DNA from: Agapanthus africanus
Taxonomy: Eukaryota; Streptophyta; Magnoliopsida; Asparagales; Amaryllidaceae
Length of the DNA stretch: 64,000 nucleotides
Direction: 5' to 3'
Assembly (NCBI GenBank): GCA_030015575.1
Contig: JASDDO010000019.1
Coordinates: forward strand, 517,796,986-517,860,985
Part shown: positions 31,319 to 44,737 of the stretch, piece by piece
Position numbering within the stretch: the stretch's first letter is position 1
Layout of the letters: each line of letters opens with the position of its first letter
Notes under the pieces: model-generated
What the model was told of the DNA's origin: nothing
The model's database searches: none
The model's input: only the letters and a program-made list of their open reading frames with translations
Translations under genes and position numbers: made by a program

Positions 31319-33651
31319 AACCCGTTAACAGGATACTAGTGTTTTTAGACGATGTTAAAATATCGAAACCGAAACAATCTCGAAACAATACCAATGATAT
31401 TTTTGGTGATGATGAAATTTCATGGATTTGATTTTGGTGAAGGGAAATTGAGAGAATGTTCTTTTGGCGTGCAGGGAATTTCGTGGGTGTTGATTTGTGA
31501 TGGAATTTTTTTTTTCTGAATCTCACTAAAGGATTTTCAACAGCCACGCCATTCTTCAAAAAAAGGAAAGAACTGCCACTTAATTTCTTGACTTGCCTTT
31601 TCCTTTTGTGTCAAGTCTTGAGCTTATATTTTCCATCCATGGCATCTTCAAAAGTAACATTGTTTATTGGTATTGCTTATTTAGCTCAGTTTTGATATGA
31701 ATTTATCTAGTTGTTTGGGCATATTCGGGATTATTTCGAAGTCGATATTTTCTAACACTTTTTAAAGTTTACAGTGCATTACATTTCTATCTGCGACCGT
31801 GAATATCATTCGAGCGGTAAATCTTGTCTAATTGCTATAGCTCTTTTAGACGAGTTTGCGAACGTGACGTTCACGTTGATGTTCTGTGTTGTGCTGTGCT
31901 GTTGCGGTTTGTCGTGGTGGATAGCTTGCGTGCAATGGTAGTGCGGTTTGGATATATTTGTACATTTGGTACCGCGGGGCGAGCGTCCGACATGTGGACT
32001 GCCGTCACTGCCTGTTTGTATATTATTCTTTTGGGGCATGACCGGATTGAGGTCGATGTACCCGTTTTACATATTTTATTTTCTGTACTAGGATTACCCC
32101 GCAGTGGAGTGCACGGATAGCCGGGTTCTAGAGGGCAACGGGGCCGCATCTCATGGCTTTGAGCCGGAGGCGGCTTCACTCTAAAATTGGCGGACTATTC
32201 GCCGTACTCGTAGGGGGTACAGGTTGACCCAAGGTGGGGTGCTCAAGTTACCGGATTCCGTGAAGTGCCGGGTGGCCCATTCACTTTGATGAAGGGGGCT
32301 GTCTCACTTCTGGTTTTGGCGGGTAACTTACCGCACTGGTAGGGGTCTAGCTTTACATTGCACATGCTATCCACACGACCATGAGAACGTCGGGTTTCAT
32401 TTGCGGCTCAATGAAACCCGGGGATTCCATTTTATCTGTATTGTTCTGTGATACTTATTACTTTTCTGTGATGTTGCATTTATCATGCCTGGAGCAATTA
32501 TTATATATTAATATATATACTAACAGATATTGTATATGTTTTACACCCGCGCTAGTCCAGTCCCTGCTCTGTCGTTAGTTAAGTAACCTAACGGGTGATG
32601 ACGGGACCCAATGGCGGATGCGGATGGCATATACGTACATCATATTTTCGTTCTTTTGTGGTGTGATTAATTGATAGGACTGCGTTGATTCAGATCAATG
32701 TAAGGAAAACAAACCTATTCTATGTTGTTGGAACAATTTTAAAATGTTATTATAAGGACGTTCTCTTTTGTTTTCCACAGTGGTATTCGGTTATGAATAT
32801 CCAGCACCTCGTTCGACGAGGCAAGGGCCGAGATCCCTTCACCGGGAGTGACCCCTTGGACAGAGTTTTGCGTCAGGGTAATAACTTCACTATACTCGAT
32901 TACTTTTTGTTTTGCATCGCGGTATTCAGTTTAGAATATTCTGCACCTCATTCTACGGGGAAAGAGCCGAGATCTCTTCACCGGGAGTGACCTCTTTAGC
33001 AAAGGTTTTCGCCACTATATTTTTGTAAAAAGCTATCCGGTTCTTTCAACGATATCAAGTTCATTACGTTAAAGGTTTTTTGTCAAAAACCATTCGTAGC
33101 CCTCCGTCATTTCAGACAGGTAACACTTAGTATTCATGCTATGTATGTTGGCCTTCGTAAAGACATAGTGTATGGTAGCCATTTGTTACTTTTCTGTTGC
33201 ATAGATAGATGCATTGGTTTAGGACAGTCGTACTACTATTTTGGCCATCGTCAAGGGTATGTACGGGTGGGTTCAAATTAACCTGGATAATGACGGGTAG
33301 AACTTGACATGTGACTTATGATATGTTGGCCTTCGTCAAGATCATAAGAGCATGGGATAAAAATCACATCAGGAGTTTCTAAAGAAACTGAAACTTGCCA
33401 GGTATGCGCATACCTTCTGGAGTGTGATAACGTGAGTGGATTCCATTACGTTATCATACGATGATAGTTGGATCCCGATTCCCACTGATGAGTTGGTTTA
33501 CTCCTCGGGTGATCCCGACTAATTCTTCTTTCAGGTTTGGAGGAGAATTTGAGATTACAGTAGGAGACATCCCGATTAGATAAAGTGATTAACCATTCTA
33601 ATCTAGGTTAGAGTGCACGCAGAGTGTTTCTTTTCTCTCTCTCTTTGGCAG
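31319..33651 (+). other. Element A: 5' leader / candidate intron
   Basis: About 2.3 kb without a gene. It includes two copies of a block with TTCACCGGGAGTGACC (about 32806-32870 and 32936-33000). Three TTGGCC..CGTCAA hairpins start at 33148, 33241 and 33326. It ends in a pyrimidine tract TTTCTTTTCTCTCTCTCTTTG and CAG at 33649-33651, a strong splice acceptor followed directly by CGACCATGG. It lacks the GAAA-hairpin block seen in C2, Z and W. Confidence 0.75.
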
Positions 33652-35488
33652 CGACCATGGCCCTACCATAGACTATAACTCAGTGACCAAGTTAACCGAA
33701 CTTTCTTAAAACACTGGCTTAGGGATTGTCTGAGTTGCATTTGTCATTGCTACTCCTTCTTTTACCCTTTGCATTTCTCCAGAACACCCCGTATCACTAC
33801 GAACATCCACTTCCATTGGATAAATCTATCGTATGGTTATATACGAACTCGAAGGAACTTGTTCCAGATTCGAGGATGGATTCTGGTTTTGGAGAGATTG
33901 AATAGGATTATTCAGTTGTCTTTTCCTTTTACTTTATCTCAGGTTGTGAGGGCTCCTAGGATTAGGAGAGGATACACCTATTACGCTTATTGGATGGTCT
34001 TCTTCCAAACCATAGGCAGGTGCCGAAAGGTAGGGAATGAAGAAAACCAATCAGCCTAAGTGTGTTGTGCAGGATATAATAAGTAATGACAAATAAAGGG
34101 ATCAGAAAGAGGGCAAAGTAAATTGCGACTGCTATCATTCACGACCAAACCGCGTATATATGGTTACAGTCGTGAATCTGATAATGGAAGAGGCATTATT
34201 AGGAATACCCGGATACCCCTTCGAAACATTTTCATGTTTCAGTTTCACTGTGTATTGTTAATGGAAAACTGATTTCCCAATTAGCCCTTGCTCCAGGGTA
34301 TGTATTTACCACGTTTGATTCTCACATCTGTATGGTTTTACAGATGATGAGTGGGAGTAAGTTATTGGGAATTAGGTGATTATCCTCATTATATCAGAAT
34401 TCGTTGTAATTAGTGATATTTGAGGAAATCGCCCGGATGTTTGCCGGACGGTAAAAATTTGGTTTTGAATATCCGTTGTTATGAACCAATTTCAAACTGA
34501 TATATATGTACGTTTATTTTATAAAGTGAGATATAACCTTTTGAAATTATGTCCATGAAATTTACCTATATCAGTTGATGGTTAGGTAACGTATATTAAA
34601 CATTGGTGTAATTCTTCATAACCATAATACAGTTTTCAATCTACGACGCACGGTGTTTGAGTTATTCAACTCAGGGGACTTATACAAAGTATTGTATGTT
34701 GTCCAGTGTCCATTAGAACAGAGGGGTTGGTACTCGTACTATATTCTGTTTACTTGTGACTTCACCAATTTTAGACATGTGTTTCGTAGAGATACAAGGT
34801 CTAAATTTTGAGAACTTATAGGTACAAGAATAAAGTAGAGAACCACGTGTTGCAAGTATCAGGATTCTTCAAGGTGATCGAAGATGTAGATAGTTGTATT
34901 TGGTATTCAGTAGATAGTAATGGTTTTGAGAACATGCTTCTCTTTCAGTTTACTCATAATTGGATGCACTCCTAAGTTGTGTAATGTTGATCGACCTCTC
35001 TCCATTTAGTTGACATGCACTGGAGATAGCTGCATGATTTCAATCTGGTTCCAATTAAATCAGTGCCTCTGTTTCTATATTGTATATAGAATGGTTCATA
35101 TCTTAACGATGTTAAGGTACGGGGAGTTGTCCGGTTTATGTTTAAAACCAGACTCTTGATAACTCAAGGCACGTTTCTGTAATGGCTATTTGTGGGTTAA
35201 CCCGGGCTATGACGAGGGTTAACTTTCTACCATCTCGAAGATCAACAGTGATATTGTTCTTGACTCGCCACAGTTTTAGTAAAATGGACTTTTTCAGAAA
35301 GCAGTAGTGGGAGTATGGTAGAACTGGAAGTGATTCCAGAACCACAAACGATTACTGAAAATTTAATAAGACCTAAAGATTCAATCCGGATTTACATTCC
35401 ATTAGCCACTTCGCAGATATGGTGGGTAATCTCAGACACCCGAGAGATACTTCGGTATTCTTAAAGACGGTGACAGGGAGGTTCTTGT
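33652..35488 (+). pseudogene. Element A: decayed gag-protease-integrase
   Basis: The 5' half of a copia gag-pol with numerous stops and frameshifts. The frame after the acceptor reads into a gag-like start (KLTE near 33690; compare KLTGPNY in W). Near 34490-34560 the sequence parallels the NIISVSLLSKEGYNF region of the C2 pol. Near 34740-34800 the integrase core is still traceable, with FTDD changed to FTCD. The last part (about 35430-35488) reads TPERYFGILKDGDRE, matching PERCYGFLMDG in C2. It breaks off at CTTGT, the target site of element I. The stretch 33730-34100 has no clear protein match and is duplicated in I. Confidence 0.72.
35484..35488. repeat. Target site duplication of element I (right copy, inverted)
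   Basis: CTTGT, the reverse complement of ACAAG at 2015-2019, lies directly against the LTR end at 35489. Confidence 0.85.
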
Positions 35489-37502
35489 TGTAAGTCTACG
35501 GTAGCGCCCCGGCCGTCTGTACGAGGCCAAAATGTGGAAACGAAAACTTTTTTCAAACTAGAAACCGGCGCAATCGTATACTTTAAATCCGGATCGAACC
35601 ATTAACCTATAACTATCTAAGAAGAGAAAGGGTTGGAAAGCTATACCGATTGATCCGTGTCCTTCGGTCTTTGGCCACCATCCCAAGCTCCTCGCGGTAT
35701 CTCCGGTCTCGATCTCCTCGTCGGAAAGGGCACCACATCTTCGAATCTTTTTACGGGCTCCCGCTTCGTCCGAAGCAACTCGGGCACGAAGTTTGCTAGC
35801 CGACATGTCCAAGGCGATGTAGAGAATGTGTGTGATAACTTTGTCTCTTTCATCCATTGTATGGATGGAGGTTAGAGATAATGCCATTAATGGAGGTTGT
35901 GAGCTAGAGCAAGAGGAAGAAGAAAAAGCCTTTTCTTTCTTGAATTGTATGATAAAAATGAAAGCAAGAATAAGAAATACAAGAGCAATCCCAAAGGGAT
36001 ATGGCTGCCCTTCTCTCTCTTCCTCTCATTTCATCACTCAAATCCATCACAAAATGTGACATATGCACAATAAAAGAGACCATGAGTCACTAGGTTGCAT
36101 GTGTCACAATAAATGCACCTCATGATGAATTCTATCTCACAATTTCCATTTGTAAACATTAATCCAAATGTTTACAACAATAAAAAGATACGGCAACATC
36201 TAAAGTAAACTCATGGCGGATCACAAGGATACCCCTCACCTGTATATACATACCTGCATCCGCATTCCGACTGAATACGAATGCGATGAGACTAAAGTAA
36301 TCCAACAAATCTAATACTAGGATCTGGCTTAAACCAAAGCTCACTAGTATGATCCGTCCGATCATGATCTGTGCACTACTGCACGTATATGATCGGACCC
36401 TGCCATATATCATACGGCCTCTACAACGTTTCGCCTGAAACTTGAGAAACTGTCTGTGGGGGACTCTAAAGACTCGTCAATACTTTGGCTGTGGATTTAA
36501 CCACTAGCACGTTAGAGTTACTAGCCGTACGTAACGGGCTATCAAGTATTGACCAAAAGGGAGGTCGATGAGCGAACTCATCCTGACACTCTACTGAGCC
36601 TGTCAGTGACAATATCCATACAGTCCGGTCCGTTCGTCTATGAGCATCGCATGGCGGGCCTAGGGGGTTGGTAAAAGTCAGATCCCCAAAAGCGATACAA
36701 GTCGTGTCGGAGTGTAGCCCAGAACACCCTGAGATACTACTGGAATATTTACCAGTAAATCTCTTGTCTTGGCCAAGGACTTCGTGTAATGGCTCTCCTA
36801 GACACAGCGCGATCTCACCCCCAATACCGGGAGAGACGAAAACCCTGCCGATCCGCTCACCGCCTCCATGTGGCTCAGGACTGTACCCAACTAAAACCTG
36901 TTTGCACGACTCCTTTGAGCCGTGGTAGGGTAATAATCAAAGCACAGTGGGAACTCACACGAGACAAATGACGATCTCAGATCGATGAACTAACCTGTAC
37001 ACATGTCACCAGGAAACTGCTATCTGACGTCAGGTATAATACCAACTAGCATGTTCCCGGCGAGTCCTGTCCGGTGTACTCATAACCCAATGAGCACATG
37101 TATACATCTTAGGTGAACCAACTGACACTAATGGCTTGTGAGACCGGCCACCACCCCTCGTCGGGGTCTCGACTGTATACACTAGTCTACTAATGGAGTA
37201 TCGATGCCCAGTCTCGAAACTCCCACGACTAGGGACCACTTTAAAGATGTGCTTATAGACCCCAGCTCCCACGTATATGATCGCCATCATACTGCTGGCC
37301 ATCAAGCAAGAATCCTAAGGGTTCCATCAATGTGTAATAGTGACCTGAAATGTCACCTAAAGCTGTACACGATGATAAAGATAAACCAGATAGCATATTA
37401 TTATGTTGAGTAAGACTGTCCTACCGGTATAGGTCCTCCCTCAATCATTGCAATCACGTGCCTGTGATCCAATAATTGACTCTGAGGGCACTATATCCAA
37501 CA
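35489..37502 (-). repeat. Element I: 3' LTR (inverted)
   Basis: A 2014-bp copia LTR on the minus strand (TGTTGG at 37502, CTTACA at 35489). Peptides read from it match those of the split LTR at 2020-22244 almost throughout: 81 of 84 residues agree in the frame 36159-36413 against 21320-21574. An LTR-borne frame starting MSASKLRARVASDE runs open to the GATCG/GTATA donor site. It is preceded in element sense by a decayed polypurine tract and pol. Confidence 0.9.
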
Positions 37503-38207
37503 ATATCCCATTTGCACTCAAGGCTAATTATTGCGATGTCGCATACTCACAACCCGTGTGATACCGAACGCCCAACTCCTCTACTAATCAGTCTCACAAA
37601 GCCCGTTTACGAAACTAATACGTTCGAGGAATAGCCTCAGTGAGTGGATCCGCCCTGATGTTTCTTTCTATGTCTCTCTTTATCTCAAGTTCGCGGAGAA
37701 AGCCATCTCCCGAAATGAGCAATACCCGTCTTAGAATTTGTCTGGATATCTGATGGGACCTAGTTCATAAATGAACTCCAAATCCAAACTTCTTAGACTG
37801 TATCGTCAACTGAACTTAATCAGTATCCTGCGCCATGCCTCCCTCAGTATTCGGTTGGACCACCTGTCCAAACTACTGCCCCTCGTCAGAAGAAAAACTC
37901 TAACTCTGACAGTCACTCTGTCATTCAGGTCACCTTGGAAGCCTGGAATGATAACCGTCTCCCGAAGGAGGTTGTCGTTATCATATCCCTAGAACATCCA
38001 CTTATGTTCTAAAACTGCTTCCGAATGTCTTTCCAAGATAGGATTAATATCAGCTTACTGCATCTCGTGCAAAAACAACATCTGGTGTGATACTTGACAT
38101 CTCATGATTGAGTCAATTGCCTAAGCAAGTGATCTGCCAATCATGCACATCCCTCTCCCCTTTAGTCTGTAAGACACCTTTAGAGAGGGTGACTCCATTA
38201 CCTGCAG
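37503..38207 (-). pseudogene. Element I: decayed pol C-terminus (first part)
   Basis: The minus-strand RT-RNase H remnant that parallels 786-1490 of element A base for base with scattered differences. It begins with the tract ATATCCCATTTGCAC (a decayed polypurine tract, read as its complement). It is interrupted at 38207 by G1 after TGCAG and resumes at 49468. Confidence 0.8.
38203..38207. repeat. Target site duplication TGCAG of G1
   Basis: TGCAG precedes the G1 edge at 38208 and recurs at 49463-49467. The empty site is seen in element A at 1488-1500 (ACCTGCAGGTACA). Confidence 0.92.
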
Positions 38208-40213
38208 TGTCACGACCCAAAATTGGCCCGTGAAGGCCCTAATACTACGCAACGCCTAAAGACGCAACGTAGTAAAAGAAAGCCAAACCCAGAAATCTAA
38301 ACCATGAAAATACGAAAAAGATAATATAAGTTTTGAAACATTTGAAATCACAACCCAAATTCTTTAAAAAGTCGTACTTTCTTTCTTTAAAATTTTAGCA
38401 ACACCCCCTTTTTGTAAAGACTAGTCAAGATGAATACAACACAAAAATAAGGACAGTAGAGAAGAAGCTGTATGTAAAAGACATCAAATCCACAAAGATA
38501 CACATTAACGTCCTCACAAAGTCTCTAAGTCAATAACACAATAGTAGATGGAGAGTACAAAATACAACGAAGGTACATACAAAATACAGATGACCACCAA
38601 AACTCACCTAAGCAAAATAGTACTGTGAGCTGATGCGGTATCTGTAGCAAAAGATGATAGCTGGATAGCTGAATAGAGGAATAGCATGCCTCGACTACTC
38701 TGGGGAACAACCTAAAACACTTGTGGCACAACGGGGGTGAGTTGCCAACTCGTGAATAGTAGATAACATATGCAGGTAATCGCAGGAATGTACGTACAGC
38801 ATGAATCTAAGATATGCGATTACAGTAATAACATGTCATGCAAATGCTGAAATAAGGGAAGTACAGTAACAGGTACAATCCACATGTAAAGCAGTAATAA
38901 CATGACAATAATATGCAATAACCATGCAATAGGGATATGAGAAAGTAGATATGCAACTATCATAAGGGTATACTACAAGTACTACCAATATATGAATCTG
39001 TGCATAAGGTAGGTAAGGGTGAGGTATAGGGGGAATATGTCATTTCCCACGGAAACCTGACATCGTGGTAGGATCACAATCCATCATGACACTCACATCC
39101 CAAATCGCCAAATCGGCCCCCAAACTGGGCTCTCACATCATATAGATCTCACATCACCTCAAGGTACAATATCGAATAGCTCTCCTATATCTCGAATGTA
39201 CCAATCAACCGTCCCTTTCATATCCAATATCCAATCTCAATGAATCACCTAATAACCCAAGTCAAATCTCAAATAATCTTTAACATCCTAAACATATATA
39301 TATAGAAATAAATATGATGGGGGCAATACATATATATTAGCGTCCCATTCCACTAATATTGGTGTAAGGGTATATATAACAATGGCTAAATCCCCTGTTA
39401 TATATACAAAGGTATTAAAAGAAATATCATGAAAACAGTGTGCCAAGCATCGACACAGAAATCCTCGTATATCGGGCTCCGTCAGTCCGGATCGGCCCAC
39501 GGGGTCCGTCTGCGGTGTCGGCCCTCGGCCCGGCAGTACAGATCATCCCGCATCCATCTCTCGACTCTGGCCAGTATCCTCCGGACAACTGCCAGGTCCA
39601 ACCAGTCACCGGTAGGTACTCGCCCGCCTCCAGGCTCAATCGGCAAACCCATCGATCTTCTTGCCGAGGGGAACCATACCGGGCCCCACCATGTACTCTC
39701 ATACGGCAACCACACCTCGTATGGAGCATATAATCAGCACCGATAAAACTCATGGTGGACGCGCAAATATCATATCATGGAAACCGGGTTGTTCAATGTA
39801 TGCATAATTTCATGAACCCCCGCGGTTCCCAAATCCCGAAAATATCATATAAAATCCAGATAAACAATGCGCAAATTTAGGAATAAATATATGCGATATA
39901 TCTGGATGCGGGCAGGTAAACAAAAGTATATAGCTGAACCAGATGTATGCAAAATCAATAAGGTACAGCCAAGTATGGGTATCTACCTATAAGTAAAGGA
40001 TGCCGTATACCCCCCTGGGTATAAGTAACATATGTAGGAAATCCCCCTCCCCCCGGTATAACTAAAATATGTGCATGGTATACCTGTAGCTGTATCTCTA
40101 GGTGTATATGTACCTATCACTAAATGTATGATACACTATAGGTATGCCATAAGCTAGATGTCAAGTGTGATAGGCAATATAGTATCAATAAGGGGTTGTG
40201 TGTGACATGGCAA

Positions 40214-40272
40214 TTATTGACGGTGTGTGTGTAGCATACAATCCGTGCTCGTGCAACATGAACCGTCAATAA
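40214..40272. other. 11-bp perfect stem-loop in G1 3' LTR
   Basis: Arms TTATTGACGGT (40214-40224) and ACCGTCAATAA (40262-40272). Repeated in the other LTR at 47746-47804, with a diverged but still pairing counterpart in G2 at 26948-27010. Confidence 0.8.
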
Positions 40273-41310
40273 TGTGTGCAGTGTCCTACGGCTGCTAGTC
40301 ACAGTACACTATATCAAGGGAATAAAGTAAAGGCGCAATTCTACAATGACGTAGAATGTGCGACAGGTATTTGAATCCTAACCCAGACGCATAACGCCAT
40401 GCGGGCGATTCCCCTGTAGATGTTAAATCTATTCATTTACACTCCACGCTAGGTGAATCCTACCATCTGCTCCCTCTGTAGTAGTGTCCGTAGTCCCTGT
40501 CTGCAAACCTGCAAATAAGACACGGAAATCACATATAAGCCAAATATTCCGCGAAACACGATATCGAACCAAAACGAGAAACTCGCGTCGCGAACTAAAC
40601 GCGCGTGTGCACGATACGCTGAAACGTGTGTGTACGCGTCTAAAACCATCGCGACACGCCGCGATACGCTGGATCACAGAACCCACTCACGTATCGCGCG
40701 TATCGCGCAAACACAACGGACACCAAAAGCGATATATGACCCCAGATTTTCCTACAGGCCAAATCTTACAAAACTAGACATGCCAAAACACTACACTACA
40801 CAGCAGGGAACCCTACACAAAACCCCAACACCCCAGTCCCCTTCTTGGCCGCAATTTGCGGCCAATATGAATAAATTGGCGGCCAGGTTAGGGAAGGGTG
40901 GGTTCGTGGTCTGGTGGTGTGATCTAAACCTAGGTATCATGTCCTAGTTTTCTCAATTTTGACCTGAAGGCATCCGGTCCATAGCAGATTCCAGATTGCC
41001 ATTATATCGCTTTAGAAACACCAAATTGCACAAAACACAAACCTTAAGGTATTTTAGTGAAACCTGGGTTGAATCTCTGTTGAGGTGGCCTAACAACACT
41101 AAAATGAGCTAGGTTAACCAATTCCAACACATTCCAACCAAAATTCCACACAAATAACCTTAAATGGCACTAAACTAGCAAATTAACACAAACCGAAACT
41201 AACAATCACACAACTAGGCAAAATGGGAAATTGGGTTCAAGAGTTATACACTACAGGCCCCCAAGAAGCAGGTGAAGAAGTGAAATGAGTTGTTGCAAGA
41301 TGCTGGAGCT

Positions 41311-41453
41311 CCTTCTGCTGCCGTTGCTGCCTGCTGTTGCTGCTGCTGTTGATGATGTCTGCTGCTGCTGCTGCTGATGATGATGATGATGCTGTTGCTA
41401 CTGAAGGCTGCTGCTTCTGCTGAAGATGTAGGTAAGTGTGTGTGTGTGTGTGT
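41311..41453. repeat. CTG/GAT and GT microsatellites in G1 3' LTR
   Basis: Interrupted CTG and GAT repeats (41311-41422) followed by a GT run (about 41436-41453). In the other LTR the trinucleotide tract is longer (about 48842-48979). Confidence 0.85.
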
Positions 41454-41901
41454 GAGAGTGAGAGAGTGAGTGAAAAGAGAGAACAAAGAGAGAAATGAGA
41501 GGAAATGCAAAAAACCCCTCCACTCTCTTTCTCTTCCCTCATTTAATGAGCATGGCATGAGCCATGTTGCCCCATGCTTTCCCTCTCTCTCTCTCCCCCA
41601 AAGTCAACACTTTATCCAAAATTAAACCCCTTTTTAAATTCATTTTTCATTTTTTTTTAAAAGAACAACCATAACTATTTAACCCAAAACACCTAAACAA
41701 TAATAAACTAGATTAAGCAATGGTTAAACCACAATTAACACCCTAGTTTACATGCACAAGTGTGTGTGTGCCTAACAAAATTCCAATAAAATACTCATTA
41801 AATAGGATAAAATATTTAAAACTTAATTTGGTAAACTTTTTTTTGTTAAAATCCATATATTAAAATATAATTAGCTACAAAACACATTCTAAGGTGTTAC
41901 A

Positions 41902-44737
41902 ATCTCCCCCCTTAAAAGAAATTCGTCCCCGAATTTAAAAATATACTGATACGCGTACCTTCAAAGAGAAGATTAAAATCCTCAATCTTGCTCGCAGCCT
42001 CCCAAGTGACTATCTCACTATACGGCTACGTCCAAGAAAACCCTTCACAGACGGCAAGACCCTTGACCAATGTTCCTCCACCAATCGAGCCATTAACGCA
42101 CATGGCTGCTGGTGAACGAAAGGTCGCGCCCAAGCTAATTGGTCTGGTGCCAAATCATGTGAGAAAGGTCAAGAAGGTAATTGTAAAGTATTATCACAAG
42201 GAATACGGGGTGAAAATCCAATAATCTGGGTGGAGGTGCCAATTTAAAGGCAACGGAACTAACTCGCTTATAGGATCTCAGAAAGACCTAAATCCTGGGA
42301 CAAGCTTCCCAAAATCCAACACAGCCATTCATCGGAAAGTCCGTAGGAATACATGATCTGTCCCTGTGAACTCGAGTCTATGACCAACACAGTCGTCATA
42401 AGACCTCAGTTCGTAATGGACAATTCCCATCCTGACCTAACACAACTGGACTATCTCCGAAGTCTCTAGACATAGCTGGGGTCCAAAGTCCTACTTACGC
42501 AGAGTCAGAAGAACAACAGACTGGTGATCGACACTACCTAACCCCTAAGCCTAAAGGTGGCCAATTGGAGTGTCTCCTGATAACGTCTATCGAAGGAGAA
42601 CCCTAACGATGGCGAGTGACGATCCCCAACTGCAGACAACAACCAAACAAACACACAACTTAACAAAACAACTGAGCAAACTGAGTATAACCGGACGACA
42701 AGAATCCGAATGGAGTCACACCCTAACTAAACTTGGGTAGAAACCATAACGAAATTCATGGAGATCTGCTCCCATCCCTGTTCGGAACGGTAAAAGATTG
42801 CAACTCTCCAGCCGGCCTCAGATGCTCGACTCAAGCACACAACAAGACAGACACCTTGAAACAAAACCTGAAACTTCTCTATACATCCTGTCCACCCGTA
42901 ACCATCTCACAAGTCACGTCACTATTGGCGAAACTTGAATGAAAACAGAGAGTTGACAGATGTGCATGTTCTAGGATTGCACGTCTCTACCTGATGAAAC
43001 CAGGTATACAAACGCGCCCTTAACTTAGCACATCATTGTCACAATCAAGGTCTCCGAATCATTACCCAGCCGAGTATGCTCAAGTATCACTGACGAACGA
43101 GTATCGGCGGGCAGTGTCTCGCGAAACGATTTAAGGAAAGTGGTCGGGCGCGGACATGAGCAAGCTGTCCCCTCCATAGAGACGAACTCAAGCTGTACTC
43201 AATGATCACACAAGAACTGTAAATCTGCAGGCGACTATCACAACAGTCAAAATCCGCTGCAGGAAGATGTTCATTAAGCTCTAGTGGTCCGTGGAAAATC
43301 TGACACGACTCTCAAGCAAGTAGTGTCCCCAAATCTCCAACGCAAAACCACCGCGGCCATCTCCAGATCAGGAGTTGAATATCCTCCTCTTACTTCCTCC
43401 AAATATAGGGAAGCAAAAGCGATAACTCTGTAGTGTCACATCAGAACACACTCGAGCCCACTCAAGAAACATTACAGTTAAACCACAAGGTCGCCCGAGC
43501 CAAAAGCAGAGAAAGAACTGATGCAGTTGTTAACGGAATCTCCAACTGCCGAAAACTCCGTACACATGCCTCAGTCCACAGAACAGAAACCTCCCTTCTA
43601 ATCCATTCAGTCGACGGTGCAGCATTACTCTAGCAATCCTGCACGAAACGGCGGTAAAAACCTGCTAAGCCCAACGATCTGCGGATCTCCGTCCTGCACA
43701 CATGTCTGGACTTAAGCTGTACGGTCACGATCTCCCTCGAAACCATATGAAACCGTCTCCCGTGACTATAAGACCTAGGAGTCAACACAAAACAAGCCTG
43801 AAGAAACACTCTGAGAATTTAGCAAACTGCTGGTACTCTCCCAGTACCTGCATAACAAATCCTCAAGTGCTACAACTGTCCCTCAAGACACATTAAGAGA
43901 CCAGAATGTCGTAAATAACACAACAGAAACTGGTCGAGGAACGGCCTGAAGAAATCTGGTTCATCACATCTACGAATGCTGCTAGGGTAACAGTGAATCC
44001 AACGACTCACAAAACACGCAAAGCCCGTAGCACGCACAAGGAAGTCTTCGGAATGCCATCACCCCGAATCCGCAATAATGATGACCTGATCTCCAGCAAA
44101 CTTAGAAATGTCTCGCACTGTGGAGCTGATCGAAGAAATCGTCACGGCGAGGTAAAGGATACCTATCCGCACCGTAAGCCGGTTCAATTAACGATCCGTC
44201 GATACGCAACCCTAAACTGCCGTCTTTCTTCTTGACGAACCGAAATAGGAGCTTCCAAAAGCGAAACACTCCGACGCACAAAACTCCCTAAACAACAACT
44301 CTGCAGCTGATCCTTTAGCTCCCAATCTTCGCCGGCTCATCCGGAACAACGTCGGAAAAACTCTTGCACGAAAGGAACTCGGTCCAACAATCCTAACTGT
44401 GGCTCCGGTATCACGAATGAACCCCAAGAATCCACGACATCTCCTCAGTAGCCGACTAGCGAAAAAGGCTGAATTCAAGCTGTGAGAGGCGGCATAACTA
44501 TCCACCTGCACAACAAGAACTGACCTGCCGGGAAAAACAAACTTGACTGTTTTCCTTACGGTAGTCCATAGACGCCTAACACGTAGTTAACCAGTCCGTG
44601 CCCAGGAGAACGTCAAATCCAACTTCTCTAGAAGGATTAAAACGACGGACGAATCTCCATCTCGGTTGGCACACAACTGAAATACGCGTCGCGCAACAAA
44701 AGGATCGCTGACAGAAGTTAAAACAACTACGACTAAT
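41902..44737 (-). pseudogene. Element G1: decayed gypsy pol
   Basis: The minus strand carries scattered pieces of a Ty3/gypsy pol with many stops and frameshifts. From 5' to 3': a protease-RT linker FDVLLGTDWL (about 44590-44622); a relic of the region before RT (DVVPDEP, about 44330); the RT start FVKKKDGSLGLRID (about 44200-44240) and RYPLPRRDDFFDQL (about 44118-44170); then unreadable sequence where RNase H and integrase should be; and a chromodomain-type tail VTWEAASKIEDFN (about 41972-42012) just before the polypurine tract. At under 3 kb it is shorter than a normal pol, so deletions as well as point decay are likely. No active product is possible from this copy. Confidence 0.75.

Larger units (their letters stand above)
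38208..41901 (-). repeat. Element G1: 3' LTR
   Basis: On the plus strand from TGTCACGACCCAAAATTGG to GGTGTTACA. It contains a CpG-dense block (about 40540-40720), a stem-loop (40214-40272), a GC palindrome (GGCCGCAATTTGCGGCC near 40848), CTG/GAT trinucleotide runs (about 41311-41422) and a GT run. Frames through the trinucleotide runs are low complexity and not taken as genes. Confidence 0.92.

Noticed and set aside
2020..37502. LTR-LTR recombination between inverted copies as the cause of the inversion
   Set aside because: The breakpoints fall in leader sequence at 23715 and 53022, not inside LTRs, and show only a few bases of shared sequence.
39427..39753. Overlapping frames on both strands of about 100 codons in the G1 LTR (also 46967-47284)
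   Set aside because: GC-rich repeated LTR sequence with few stops in any frame; no recognisable motif and identical in both LTRs.
41237..41558. Minus-strand frames of about 100 codons rich in His, Gln, Ser and Ala (also 48776-49118)
   Set aside because: They are translations of CTG/GAT and GT microsatellites inside LTRs and differ between the two LTRs only by repeat length. No gene is implied.
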